NCBI GenBank assembly: GCA_964618975.1
Contig: CAZUDI010000012.1
Location: forward strand, 1 to 64,000
Length of the DNA stretch: 64,000 bases
Source of the DNA: CAZUDI01 sp964618975
GTDB taxonomy: Bacteria; Desulfobacterota; Desulfomonilia; UBA1062
Reading direction: 5' to 3'
Shown one piece after another: positions 54,904-63,373 of the stretch. The notes beneath the pieces are model-generated. The model was not told the origin of the DNA. It saw nothing but the letters and a program-made list of their open reading frames with translations, and did not search any database. The translations under genes and the position numbers were made by a program. The first letter of the stretch is position 1, and each line of letters opens with the position of its first letter.

Positions 54904-55515
54904 GTGAAGGGATCGGGGTCAGGGCACGGACGCGGCGGCAGGCAGTGGATCATCCTGGCGGCGCTGCCGCTCTGGCTGGGAATCTCAGCCGCGGGGCTTG
55001 CGCCTGCGTGGGCGGACATCTTTGTCCGCAAGCAGGCCGACGGCACGTTGCAGTTCACCAATTGCCCCCTGCAGACCGACTGGAGGGTCTATATCAGCGA
55101 ACGACCGCGGTCGCACCATGCCGCCTTGGACGACACACGCCGCGCCATCGACGAGATCGCCCGGATCTACGGCGTGGAACCGGGCCTGGTCAGGGGGATC
55201 ATTCAGGTGGAGTCCGGCTTTGATCCGCATGCGCTCTCAAACAAGGGTGCCGTGGGGCTCATGCAGGTCCTACCCGCCACGGCGCTCGAGATGGGCTTCG
55301 ACGACCCCTGGGACCCGATCCAGAACATCAATGCGGGCACCAAGTACATTTCGCAGCTGCTCAGGCGCTACAAGGGCGATCTGGCCAAGGCCCTGGCGGC
55401 CTACAATGCCGGGCCCACGGTGGTGGATGTCTGCGACGGGATTCCCCCCTATGAAGAAACCCGTAATTATGTTAAGCATGTTTTGGCTCTCATCGACACA
55501 CAGGGGGGGGAGTGA
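54904..55515 (+). CDS. lytic transglycosylase (SLT domain)
   Basis: This 203-residue exported muramidase cleaves peptidoglycan glycan strands. A basic N-terminus and hydrophobic core end at AWA-D (about 37), followed by a DUF4124-like IFVRKQADGTLQFTN stretch. The SLT domain then has catalytic Glu103 in IIQVESGFDPHALS, GAVGLMQVLPATA and LAAYNAGP. The GTG start at 54904 is the only upstream choice; the ribosome site is weak. It ends just before pgsA, whose ATG lies 2 bp beyond its stop. Confidence 0.9.
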   Translation: MKGSGSGHGRGGRQWIILAALPLWLGISAAGLAPAWADIFVRKQADGTLQFTNCPLQTDWRVYISERPRSHHAALDDTRRAIDEIARIYGVEPGLVRGIIQVESGFDPHALSNKGAVGLMQVLPATALEMGFDDPWDPIQNINAGTKYISQLLRRYKGDLAKALAAYNAGPTVVDVCDGIPPYEETRNYVKHVLALIDTQGGE

Positions 55516-55517
55516 GC

Positions 55518-56051
55518 ATGAATACGGCCAATATCCTGACCATGTCACGCATCATCGTGGTGCCTCTGATCGCGGTACTGCTCTATTACGGCGGGTTCTG
55601 GCCCTCCATGGCGGCGGCTTTGCTGTTCATCCTGGCCACCATCACCGACTCCCTCGACGGCTATGTCGCCCGCAAGTATCACATGGAATCCAACCTGGGG
55701 CGGTTGCTCGATCCGCTGGCCGACAAGCTGCTCATTGCCACCGTGCTCATCATGCTCATCCCTCTGGGCCGGGCCCCGGCCTGGGTGGTGGCCCTGATTA
55801 TCGGGCGCGAGTTAGCGGTCACCGGGGTGCGGGGCATCGCCACGGAAAAGCAGATCGTCATCGCCGCCAACTGGCTGGGGAAGTACAAGACCGCCTTCCA
55901 GTGCGCGGCGCTCATCCCGCTGCTCATTCACTACACCATCTTGGGGGTGAACTTTCAGCTCGCCGGTGAATTTTTCCTCTGGATCGCCGTGTTCTTCACC
56001 GTGTGGTCGGGCTTCGACTACATCTTCACCTACGTCCGGCAGGCCATCTGA
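55518..56051 (+). CDS. pgsA: CDP-diacylglycerol-glycerol-3-phosphate phosphatidyltransferase
   Basis: This 177-residue membrane enzyme makes phosphatidylglycerol phosphate. The CDP-alcohol phosphotransferase motif is complete: Asp44, Asp47-Gly48, Ala51-Arg52, Gly61, Asp65 and Asp69 (DSLDGYVARK to GRLLDPLADK). Four to six membrane segments surround it. The ATG at 55518 follows a GGGGGGGGAG site and is preferred over GTG 55512. It is probably the last gene of the run starting at argB. Confidence 0.95.
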   Translation: MNTANILTMSRIIVVPLIAVLLYYGGFWPSMAAALLFILATITDSLDGYVARKYHMESNLGRLLDPLADKLLIATVLIMLIPLGRAPAWVVALIIGRELAVTGVRGIATEKQIVIAANWLGKYKTAFQCAALIPLLIHYTILGVNFQLAGEFFLWIAVFFTVWSGFDYIFTYVRQAI

Positions 56052-56193
56052 GACCCGGAGCCGAGGTTGCTTCGCCCGGGGATCCCTCTCCACAGAGAAG
56101 CCTTCCCGCGTCCATTCCCCGGCGTCAGGCCTATCCTGGGTGTCGGTCTCTTCGTCCGGCAGGATTCCCCCGCCGCTTCCGGGTACAGGGACC

Positions 56194-56385
56194 CTAGTGC
56201 GTGTTGATGTTCAGCGTGGAATACAGGGGGCAGTAGCCGCTCAAGGATGAAGACAGCAACATGCCGCCTATAACCAGGAGCAGTCCGGCCGTCCCCCTGA
56301 GCCAGCCCTTGAGGTAGGCCAGAATGAAGATGAGAGCCATGAGCGCCCTGAGGATCCGATCGACAGTTCCGACATTCGTTTTCAC
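56194..56385 (-). CDS. DUF2892/YgaP-like small membrane protein
   Basis: This 63-residue protein begins with GTG (VKTNVGTVDRILRALMALIF) and has two hydrophobic helices with GYCPLYSTLN at the end. This is the pattern of DUF2892 proteins, the membrane tail of YgaP-like rhodanese proteins. The start at 56385 is chosen because AAGGAGG lies 6 bp upstream; the longer frame has no ribosome site. The C-terminal Cys lies in the conserved GxCPLY motif. Function is unknown. Confidence 0.8.
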   Translation of the reverse strand: MKTNVGTVDRILRALMALIFILAYLKGWLRGTAGLLLVIGGMLLSSSLSGYCPLYSTLNINTH

Positions 56386-56531
56386 AAGCAGGTCCTCCTT
56401 ATACACGCTCCGGGTCACAGTTCCCAGAGGCTTTCGGCGCCTGGCGGGGCGTCCCTAAGAGAGTGCTTTCGCTCAGGGGCACATTCCCTTGCCTATTGCA
56501 TCATCGAGACGGTTCCATTGTGAACCAGGTC

Positions 56532-57116
56532 TCACGGACTGTCAACGGGATGGCAGTCGTCTTGGAGGAAGCAGCGGATGCACCGGGCCACAGCCGCTTC
56601 CGACTGGGTGTCCAGGTCGCATATCGCATAATCAAGCCCCTGCCCGCAGCGCGACGCGAAGATGTCAAGCAGCTCCTTACGCACCACCAGGAGGGTGGGG
56701 TGGGCCCGGTCCATGAGGCGCTGGTAGAGTCCGAGATGACCCTGTCCGCGCAACTCCAGCTTGCCGAACTCATCGAAGACAAAGGGCAGATCCTCCCGGA
56801 TAACCTCGAAAAGGGCATCGACGCGCGCGAAGGCCCCGTCATGAAAGGCAAAGCGGGACGTGGAAAGCTCTCTTTTGAGGGCCTCCGGTGGCGTCGGGGC
56901 GTGGGAAATCCCCATGGGGATGCTTTTCCCCTGGGGCAGCACCAGTAGGGTGATGCCCACCGCGTGCGGACGGGAGAAATCCTTCAGGCTCAGGAAACCC
57001 TGCACCTGAAGGTGGCCCTCGTCGATGACCTCTTTCAGGAGCGTGGTCTTGCCGCGGCCGATCGAGCCGGTGAGGATCAAGAGGTGCGGCTTTGTGGTTA
57101 CAGGGCTCAAACCCAT
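56532..57116 (-). CDS. THEP1-like nucleoside-triphosphatase
   Basis: This 194-residue P-loop NTPase has a Walker A motif LTGSIGRGKTTLL near residue 15 and a Walker B-like PFVFDEFGKLEL. The order and the second-half segment TLLVVRKELLD resemble THEP1/DUF265 nucleotide phosphatases. The start at 57116 follows CGGGAGACAGC; a longer reading from 57185 is possible. The physiological substrate is unknown. It is divergent from the amidase gene. Confidence 0.72.
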   Translation of the reverse strand: MGLSPVTTKPHLLILTGSIGRGKTTLLKEVIDEGHLQVQGFLSLKDFSRPHAVGITLLVLPQGKSIPMGISHAPTPPEALKRELSTSRFAFHDGAFARVDALFEVIREDLPFVFDEFGKLELRGQGHLGLYQRLMDRAHPTLLVVRKELLDIFASRCGQGLDYAICDLDTQSEAAVARCIRCFLQDDCHPVDSP

Positions 57117-57324
57117 GCTGTCTCCCGCGCCCCCGGCGGGGACTTGGCCGGGAGTACTTTGCATATATCCAGAATGATTGGCCAAGTCAAGGGCAGAGCC
57201 CTTCAGGGAGGCCCAGACCTCGCGCTTAAGGTCTCGGAGTTGGTGCGTGGTAAATGGCCACTTCCAGAAGACGTGCAGGAAAGATGGCCCTCAGCCGTGT
57301 TGACGTGCCTGCCTGGAACGGTTA

Positions 57325-57476
57325 TCCTTAAGGGCCTTGAGGGTCGAATTCCCCGCTGCTTGCGACGGAAAGCAGGGTCCAGGGTTTGCCCTGGGGTTCA
57401 TACCCCAGATTCGCGATGGGTCGCCCCGGATGCTGGCGGCATGCATTGAGGTTCAGGGTTTTCATCCACATGATTA
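57325..57476 (+). repeat. dispersed palindromic repeat, unit plus half unit
   Basis: TTATCCTTAAGGG, GAGGGTCGAATTCCCCG, CTGCTTGCGACGG, GGGTCCAGGGTTTGCCCTGG, GGTTCATACCCCAGATTCG, then a second diverged unit with GCTGGCGGC and TTTTCATCCACATGATTA. This tandem form mirrors that at 7024. It fills much of the 406-bp gap before the amidase gene. Confidence 0.7.
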
Positions 57477-57522
57477 CAAAAGGTTAACCGGCGGGGCCGG
57501 AAAGGCCGGGGAGGAGGTGACG

Positions 57523-59022
57523 ATGGCGGGTGGCTTTCCCGAATACGATCACTTTGACGGGATGGGGCTGGCAGAGCTGGTCAAAAGACGGGAGATCTCC
57601 CCGGCAGAGCTGCTCGAAGAGGCCGTATCCCGCATCGAACGGCTGAATCCGCACCTCAATGCGGTGATCCACCCCCTCTATGACCAGGCCCGCGAGCAGG
57701 TGCACGAGCACCCCCTTAAGGGGGCTTTCGCCGGGGTGCCCTTCCTGCTCAAGGACCTGCTGGCCGCCTATGCCGGCGCGCCGCTCACCATGGGCAGCAA
57801 GGCCTACAGGCACTACGTGCCCGCGCATGACAGCGAACTGGTCCGCCGTTTCAAGGCCAGCGGGGTCCTCATCCTGGGCAAGACCAACACCCCCGAGTTC
57901 GGACTCATGGGTATCACCGAGCCCGAACTCCACGGGCCCACCCACAATCCCTGGAATCCCGATCATACCCCGGGGGGGTCGAGCGGCGGCTCAGCCGCCG
58001 CGGTGGCCGCCGGCATGGTGCCGCTGGCCTCGGGCGGCGACGGCGGCGGTTCCATCCGCATCCCGGCCTCGCACTGCGGTCTGTTCGGGCTCAAACCCAC
58101 ACGGGGGCGCAATCCCACCGGGCCCGACTTCGGCCAGATCTGGCAGGGCGCGGCGGTTGAGCATGTCATCACGCGCAGCGTGCGCGACAGCGCGGCCATG
58201 CTGGACGTCACGCAGGGCGAAACCCCCGGCGCACCCTACATGATCGCCCCGCCCGAGCGTCCTTTCCTGGGCGAGGTGGGGGCGGCCCCGGGTCGACTGC
58301 GCATTGCCCTTAATACGGCCTCCCCGCTGGGCAAGGACGTGCACCCCGAATGCATACAGGCGGCTGAGGAGGCCGCCTGTATGCTCACGGATTTGGGGCA
58401 TGTCGTCGAGGAGGCGCGACCGCCTATTGACGGGCTCACGCTCGCGCAAAGCTATTTCACCATGTATTTCGGGGAGATGGCGGCCGACATACACGAGATG
58501 GAGCGTACCTTGGGCCGCAAGGCCCGCCCGGGCGATGTGGAGGCCACCACCTGGGTCCTCTCCCTGCTGGGCCGGAGCGTTTCGGCCGGGGAGTTCGTGC
58601 GCGCCCTGAGGGAATGGGACCGGGCCGCCCGCGCGATGGGAAGCTTTCTGGGCGTGTTTGACCTCTACCTGACCCCCACTACTGCCGCGCCCCCGGTGAG
58701 GATCGGCGAACTGGCGCCCTCTGCGGCCCAGCGGGCGCTGCTGACGGTCGTGAACACCCTGGGCCTGGGACACACCCTCAAGGCGCTCGGTCTGGTGGAG
58801 GGTCTGGCCTCTGATAGCCTGGAGAAGACCCCCTTCACGCAGCTCGCCAACATGACGGGCCTGCCGGCCATGTCGGTGCCACTGCACTGGACTCCGCAGG
58901 GGCTCCCGGTGGGGGTGCACTTCACGGGGCGCTTCGGAGACGAGGCCACGCTCTTGCGTCTGGCCGCACAGCTGGAACAGGCCTTCCCCTGGTTCGACCG
59001 GCGGCCGGCGCTCACGGGCTAA
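57523..59022 (+). CDS. amidase signature-family hydrolase
   Basis: This 499-residue amidase has the Ser-cisSer-Lys triad: Lys77 in FLLKDLLAAY, cis-Ser153 in PGGSSGGSAAA and nucleophile Ser177 in GGDGGGSIRIPAS. KTNTPEFGLM is also canonical. The length fits general amidases (not GatA, which would come with gatB/gatC). The start at 57523 follows GAGGAGGTGACG; the upstream part of the frame is repeat DNA. It is closely followed by xni. The amide substrate is unknown. Confidence 0.9.
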   Translation: MAGGFPEYDHFDGMGLAELVKRREISPAELLEEAVSRIERLNPHLNAVIHPLYDQAREQVHEHPLKGAFAGVPFLLKDLLAAYAGAPLTMGSKAYRHYVPAHDSELVRRFKASGVLILGKTNTPEFGLMGITEPELHGPTHNPWNPDHTPGGSSGGSAAAVAAGMVPLASGGDGGGSIRIPASHCGLFGLKPTRGRNPTGPDFGQIWQGAAVEHVITRSVRDSAAMLDVTQGETPGAPYMIAPPERPFLGEVGAAPGRLRIALNTASPLGKDVHPECIQAAEEAACMLTDLGHVVEEARPPIDGLTLAQSYFTMYFGEMAADIHEMERTLGRKARPGDVEATTWVLSLLGRSVSAGEFVRALREWDRAARAMGSFLGVFDLYLTPTTAAPPVRIGELAPSAAQRALLTVVNTLGLGHTLKALGLVEGLASDSLEKTPFTQLANMTGLPAMSVPLHWTPQGLPVGVHFTGRFGDEATLLRLAAQLEQAFPWFDRRPALTG

Positions 59023-59027
59023 GGGCG

Positions 59028-59819
59028 ATGAGCGTGTCCGTCAGGCTGCTGCTGGTCGATGCCCTCAACCTGATCCGCCGCATCCATGCCGCCCAGGGCG
59101 GCGCCGACGAGAGGGAGCGCGTGGAGCGGGCCCGTGAGGGCAGCGTGCAGTCGCTGCTGCGCGCCCTGCGGGAGTGCCGGCCGACACATGCGGCCTGTGT
59201 GTTCGAGGGCCAGGGGACCAAGTGGCGCAAGCGGGCCTACCCCGGGTACAAGGAGGGCCGCCCCTCCATACCCGAGGACCTGGAAAGAGACCTGCCCGCC
59301 TTCCGGGCGGCCTTTGGTCGCCTCGGAGTGGACTCGCTCAGCCATGCCGCCTGCGAGGCGGACGACGTGATCGCCACGCTGGCGGCCAAGGCCGCCGCCC
59401 GGGGGGCCCAGGTGACCATCCTTTCCACCGACAAGGTCTTTCTGCAGCTGCTTGGGCCCGGTGTGGTCGTGCGGGATCACTTCGAACGGCAGGATCTGGA
59501 TCGGGAGTATGTGGCCTCCCGTTTCGGGGTGTTGCCGGAGGACCTGGTGGATTTCTGGGCGCTTACCGGCCACGGGACGAACGGCATCACGGGCGTGCCC
59601 GGCGTGGGCCCCAAGAGCGCCTCCAGACTTATCGGCGCCCACGGGACCCTGGAGGGCGTGCTGCAGGCGGCGGGCAATATGGAAGGTAGGCTGGGCGATA
59701 CGCTCAGGCAGCACGCCGAGGATGCCCGTCTGGCCCGGCGGCTGATGCGCCTGCAGGACGATCTGGTGCTCGGGGTCAACCTGCGCGACCTGCGGTATGC
59801 GCCGGGGGCAGGCGACTGA
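59028..59819 (+). CDS. xni: flap endonuclease Xni (5'-3' exonuclease fold)
   Basis: This 263-residue homologue of E. coli Xni (YgdG) resembles the 5'-nuclease domain of DNA polymerase I. It shares VDALNLIRRIHAAQG at the N-terminus, CEADDVIATLAAKA, TILSTDKVFLQLL and the H3TH block GITGVPGVGPKSASRLI. As in E. coli Xni, some metal-binding acidic residues of the full polymerase domain appear absent. It starts 5 bp after the amidase stop. Xni is best known from Gammaproteobacteria, so this copy may be acquired. Confidence 0.88.
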   Translation: MSVSVRLLLVDALNLIRRIHAAQGGADERERVERAREGSVQSLLRALRECRPTHAACVFEGQGTKWRKRAYPGYKEGRPSIPEDLERDLPAFRAAFGRLGVDSLSHAACEADDVIATLAAKAAARGAQVTILSTDKVFLQLLGPGVVVRDHFERQDLDREYVASRFGVLPEDLVDFWALTGHGTNGITGVPGVGPKSASRLIGAHGTLEGVLQAAGNMEGRLGDTLRQHAEDARLARRLMRLQDDLVLGVNLRDLRYAPGAGD

Positions 59820-59823
59820 GGCC

Positions 59824-60045
59824 ATGCAGGAGAAGATCCGCTTCAGCCTGAGCATCTCGGCGGAGGATTTCCTGGCCTACTACCGCGGTGAGGCCCGGCA
59901 GGTTCTGGTGCGGGCGCACGACGGCCGGCGGGTGAGCTTTCCGGCCGAGAGGCTGCGCCCCTTCGTCACCCAAGCGGGCGTGCGCGGGGACTTCGAGATG
60001 GTCATCGACGGACAGAGGCGCTGCGTGAGTCTGCGGAGGATATAG
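59824..60045 (+). CDS. DUF2835-family small protein
   Basis: This 73-residue protein starts MQEKIRFSLSISAEDFLAYY and has VSFPAERLRPFVTQAGVRG, the pattern of DUF2835, a small family known mostly from Gammaproteobacteria and of unknown function. The start is 4 bp after the xni stop, so the two are coupled and perhaps moved together. No motifs for catalysis are visible. Confidence 0.8.
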   Translation: MQEKIRFSLSISAEDFLAYYRGEARQVLVRAHDGRRVSFPAERLRPFVTQAGVRGDFEMVIDGQRRCVSLRRI

Positions 60046-60059
60046 CCGGAGGGCGCTCC

Positions 60060-60138
60060 CCTGAACCCCAGGGGCTTGATATCCGGACGCGCCTTGACGC
60101 CGCGAGCGGTCAAGGAATTCGACCCTCGAGCGATCAAA
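60060..60138 (-). repeat. dispersed palindromic repeat copy, reverse orientation
   Basis: On the minus strand it has TTTGATCGCT, GAGGGTCGAATTCC, the near-perfect stem CCTTGACCGC/GCGGCGTCAAGG, GCGTCCGGATATCAAGC and CCCTGGGGTTCAGG. Confidence 0.7.
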
Positions 60139-60219
60139 GCCCGTTGTACCTCTGTAAAGACAACGCCCCAGATTCATGGTAGAAACACTACAAACGAAAA
60201 AGCATGAAGGAGTAGGCCC

Positions 60220-60843
60220 ATGATTCATGAGAATGCGGTGACCGATTTTTGTGCCCGTGAGTATACACCGGCTATCGATGAGAGCGCCTTTGTCCACCCC
60301 CTGGCGGCGGTGATCGGGCATGTGCTCATCGGCAGGAGGGTCCTGGTTTCCCCCTTTGCCTCGATCAGGGGCGACGAGGGGCAGCCCCTGTTCGTGGGTG
60401 ACGAGTCCAACGTACAGGACGGGGTGATCATCCACGCCCTGGAAACCGAGGCGGACGGACGTCCGGTCGAGGACCACCTGGTGGAGAACGCAGGCAGGAA
60501 GTATGCCGTCTACATCGGCCAGCGCGTTTCTCTGGCACACCAGGTGCAAGTCCACGGGCCCGCCTTCGTGGGCGACGGGACCTTCGTGGGCATGAAGTCG
60601 CTGGTGTTCAAGGCGCGTGTCGGCAGGAACTGCGTCATCGAACCGGGCTGCATCGTCATGGGGGTCAGTGTGCCCGATGGCCGCTACGTGCCCGCCGGCA
60701 CCACCCTCACCCAGCAGACAGCGGCCGAGGCCCTGCCGGCGATTACCGCCGACTACCCCTTGCGGAACATGAACGCGGGCGTGGTGCACGTCAACACCCA
60801 CCTGGCGGACGGGTACAACCGCTCCGGCCTCGGGCGCCCTTAA
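60220..60843 (+). CDS. cam: gamma-class carbonic anhydrase, Cam type
   Basis: This 207-residue left-handed beta-helix enzyme interconverts CO2 and bicarbonate. It matches the prototype Cam of Methanosarcina closely: zinc ligands His72, His107 and His112 (IIHALE, SLAHQVQVH), the RGDEG block with Glu53, and the acidic-loop proton shuttle Glu75 (HALETEADG), which CamH forms lack. The C-terminal helix ends NTHLADGYN. There is no signal peptide, so it is probably cytoplasmic. It is a single gene whose start follows GAAGGAGTAGGCCC. Confidence 0.92.
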   Translation: MIHENAVTDFCAREYTPAIDESAFVHPLAAVIGHVLIGRRVLVSPFASIRGDEGQPLFVGDESNVQDGVIIHALETEADGRPVEDHLVENAGRKYAVYIGQRVSLAHQVQVHGPAFVGDGTFVGMKSLVFKARVGRNCVIEPGCIVMGVSVPDGRYVPAGTTLTQQTAAEALPAITADYPLRNMNAGVVHVNTHLADGYNRSGLGRP

Positions 60844-60874
60844 GGGCCCCTTCAGCGACACAAGGGTGACGGCG

Positions 60875-61408
60875 ATGCGCGCTCCGCATGCGCTGCTGCT
60901 GCGGCACCAGGAGCTCTTCGTCCCGGGGGAACTGCCCGGAGCGGTGCTGGACCTGGCCTGCGGCGACGGGCACAACGGACTGTATCTGGCCGCGCGCGGG
61001 CTGGACGTGGTCCTGGCCGACCGCTCGCAGGCGGCCCTGGATAGGGCGCGGGCCCGCGTGCAGGCAACCGGCGGCAGCGTGGAGTTCTGGAGGGTGGATC
61101 TCGAAGAGGAGGGCCGCAACCCCCTGGCGGGGCGGACCTGGGGCGCCATCCTGGTCTTTCGTTATCTGCACCGTCCCCTGATCCCCCCCATCCGGGAGGC
61201 CCTGGCCCCGGGAGGGGTGCTTGTGTACGAAACCTTCACCGCGGACCAGGCCCTCCTGGGACGGCCCACGAATCCGGACTTCCTGCTCAGACGGGGAGAG
61301 TTGCGGGGCTGGTTTGCGGACTGGGAGCTGATCGAGGCCTACGAGGGCCTCCAGTCCGACCCGCCGAGCTACCGCTCCGGGCTCGTCTGCCGCAAGCCCG
61401 CGCGCTAG
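60875..61408 (+). CDS. class I SAM-dependent methyltransferase
   Basis: This 177-residue methyltransferase has motif I LDLACGDGHNGLYLA (about 25-39), then VLADRS and the motif IV-like ILVFRYLHRP. A C-terminal DWELIEAYEG resembles TehB-like or small-molecule methyltransferases. GTG 60866 is an alternative start. It follows carbonic anhydrase after 31 bp on the same strand and abuts the broken GNAT gene. The substrate is unknown. Confidence 0.82.
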   Translation: MRAPHALLLRHQELFVPGELPGAVLDLACGDGHNGLYLAARGLDVVLADRSQAALDRARARVQATGGSVEFWRVDLEEEGRNPLAGRTWGAILVFRYLHRPLIPPIREALAPGGVLVYETFTADQALLGRPTNPDFLLRRGELRGWFADWELIEAYEGLQSDPPSYRSGLVCRKPAR

Positions 61409-61905
61409 CTTCATCCGCCGGGGGATCGGACACCGCTCACGCCGGCTGAGATCGCCATCGTCCGGGCCTGCCGCGCGGATGTGGCCGCGGCCCTGATGCG
61501 CCAGGCATCCGAGATCCTCATCGCGCGCGGCGATCCCCTGTGGCTGCTCGAGGGGGTCACCCCGGAGCGTCTCGTGCCGTGCATGCACTCAGGCGAGCTG
61601 TTCCTGATCCGCATCGGGTACGAGGTGGGCGGCACCTTCCTCTTCCAGGGGGAGGATGTGCGCTACTGGCCGGATGTGCCGTCCAAAGGGGCGGCCTCTA
61701 TCCACCGCCTGGTCGTCGCCTGGGCCGGGGAGCAGGCCCTCCAGACGGGGCCTGTCTGCGCCTCGGCACCGAGCAGCACCGCCTGCGCTTGCGAGCCTCC
61801 TACGAGTCCCTGGGTTTTGTATCTCACAGCTGCCGGCCGGTGGGCCGGCACAAGGTGGCGCGCTACGAGATGCAGCTGGGGCTCGCGACCCCGAGGCCTA
61901 GGTGA
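61409..61905 (+). pseudogene. broken GNAT N-acetyltransferase
   Basis: Two frames together encode a GNAT protein. The first carries TPAEIAIVRACRADVAAALM, GELFLIRIGYEVGGTFLF and SIHRLVV; after a GGGG run near 61746 the next frame carries CLRLGTEQHRLRLRASYESLGF. One base is missing at the G run. In addition the acetyl-CoA loop (Q/RxxGxGxA) expected between HRLVV and WAGEQ is absent, and the first frame has no start codon before GTG 61481, which is already inside the domain. Three defects suggest real decay, not a single sequencing error. Confidence 0.7.
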
Positions 61906-62563
61906 GGGCGATGGCCTCGATGATGAGGTCCGTAGCCAGATTCAGGGTTTCAGCGAGGTGTGATTTGCGCTCGGGGTGCTTGGTGGCCTTGATCTCCTCC
62001 AGTTGAGTCAGCCCGGCGAAGAGCCCCCAGATGATGTCGATGAGGGCATAGCTGTCGATGTCCCTGATCAGGCCCTGGCGGGAAGCTGTCATGACCACCC
62101 GCCGTGCCAGCTCGAAGTCATAGGTCCCCTTGGAACTGAAGACCGTACGGCTCTCCTGGCTCAGTTCGCCGATCAGGTCCTTCTGTTGGAAGAAGACCTG
62201 GGCCACCCGGAGGGCATCGGGGGCCTGGACGTAGACCGCCAGGAGGGAGGCGAAGATGTCCTTAACGAGTTTCTTCCCGCTGCTATACAGTCCCTGCTCC
62301 AGGTTGCGCTCGATGAGCTCGAACTGTTCGGCCGAGACCTCCATGACGGGCAGCATCAGGGCGGCATAGAGCTCGTCCTTGGTCTTGAAATACTGGTAGA
62401 TGGTGGGTTTGCTGATTTCGGCCTCGAGGGCGATTTCGTCCATGGTGGCCTTCTTGTAGCCCTTCGAGAAGAAGACCTTCTGGGCTGCATCCAGGATGCC
62501 CTGGATGCGCTGATCCTTCTTCCGCCGTCGGCGCGTGTATATGACCTGACTGTGATTCTGCAT
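61898..62563 (-). CDS. TetR-family transcriptional regulator
   Basis: This 221-residue regulator starts MQNHSQVIYTRRRRKKDQRI, with a strongly basic leader. The TetR HTH contains TMDEIALEAEISKPTIYQYFKTKDELY (about 40-66, in two parts across the turn). The C-terminal domain is of the fatty-acid or multidrug type and cannot be assigned. It overlaps the broken GNAT gene tail-to-tail by 8 bp. It may control the CoA-transferase operon to the right or genes outside the window; I see no clear operator palindrome. Confidence 0.9.
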   Translation of the reverse strand: MQNHSQVIYTRRRRKKDQRIQGILDAAQKVFFSKGYKKATMDEIALEAEISKPTIYQYFKTKDELYAALMLPVMEVSAEQFELIERNLEQGLYSSGKKLVKDIFASLLAVYVQAPDALRVAQVFFQQKDLIGELSQESRTVFSSKGTYDFELARRVVMTASRQGLIRDIDSYALIDIIWGLFAGLTQLEEIKATKHPERKSHLAETLNLATDLIIEAIALT

Positions 62564-62825
62564 GGATCACCCCATCCGTCGATGTGCCCCTCAGGGCCGG
62601 AGAATGCAGCCCACAGCGATTTGAATGCCGGCCACCTCCCGGAGCCTCAACATTCACAACGTGTAAAGGTCTTTGTCAAGGGAAATTTGGTCCCTGGGGG
62701 GGGTGCCCGCAGAATACCAGCCCGGTGATTACGCCCGGCACCCTTTTCAAGAAAGGGGCCCCTTAAACCGAAAAGCTCTGATGCAGGGGCACCGATACAG
62801 GGGGCCCCTTGGAAGGGGGTAGGTT

Positions 62826-63320
62826 ATGCGAAGCACGATCATTGCGGTGTCCTTTCTCATGCTGACGTTTCTGCCCGTCTGGGGTGCCGAGGCCCAGGGC
62901 GCCGACGGTCCGGGGATCGTCCACCGGGTGGTGGCCTATGTCCCCAACCGGGTGCTGGATGTCTTCGACCTCGTGCGCCTCAGGGTACGGGTGGGGCCCG
63001 GCTTTGCCATCGGGATCAGGGCCACGGAGGCCGCCGATGTGTTCGCCGGCTCGTATCTGTCGGTATATGCAGGGTTGCCGGGTCCGCGCTCGCGCCGATT
63101 GCCCCGCCTCCCGCTGGGGCTTGAGAGCCGCAGCGGCGTGGAGGCGAGCCTGGTGGATGTCTCCACCGGGGTGGGTTTGGGGCCCGACTACTCGAACACC
63201 GAGTTCGGGCTCGGATTCCAGGCGGCGCTTATCGGGGTGGACATGGGCCTGGACCCCTTCGAGATCGTGGATCTCATTGCGGGCATCTTTTTCCTCGATC
63301 CGCGCGGCGATGACCTGTGA
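62826..63320 (+). CDS. exported hypothetical protein
   Basis: This 164-residue protein has a signal peptide (MRSTIIAVSFLMLTFLPVWG, cleavage around AEA). The mature part, VPNRVLDVFDLVRLRVRVG and then ATEAADVFAGSYLSVYAGLP, recurs in uncharacterised secreted proteins of several phyla. It has no catalytic motif and may be a periplasmic or outer-membrane-associated protein. The start follows GGAAGGGGGTAGGTT. It converges on the CoA-transferase gene across a perfect 42-bp palindrome. Confidence 0.7.
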   Translation: MRSTIIAVSFLMLTFLPVWGAEAQGADGPGIVHRVVAYVPNRVLDVFDLVRLRVRVGPGFAIGIRATEAADVFAGSYLSVYAGLPGPRSRRLPRLPLGLESRSGVEASLVDVSTGVGLGPDYSNTEFGLGFQAALIGVDMGLDPFEIVDLIAGIFFLDPRGDDL

Positions 63321-63324
63321 GACA

Positions 63325-63366
63325 CAGGGGGCGGACCTGCCGCTTAAGCGGCAGGTCCGCCCCCTG
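63325..63366. terminator. perfect 42-bp palindrome between convergent genes
   Basis: CAGGGGGCGGACCTGCCGCTT is followed immediately by its exact reverse complement, giving a 21-bp stem with no spacer. It lies 4 bp after the exported-protein stop and 7 bp before the CoA-transferase stop, so it probably serves as a bidirectional terminator. Confidence 0.7.
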
Positions 63367-63373
63367 ATAGGCC

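Noticed and set aside
57337..57522. N-terminal extension of the amidase
   Set aside because: The 62 extra residues are translated repeat DNA; the ATG at 57523 has a strong ribosome site.
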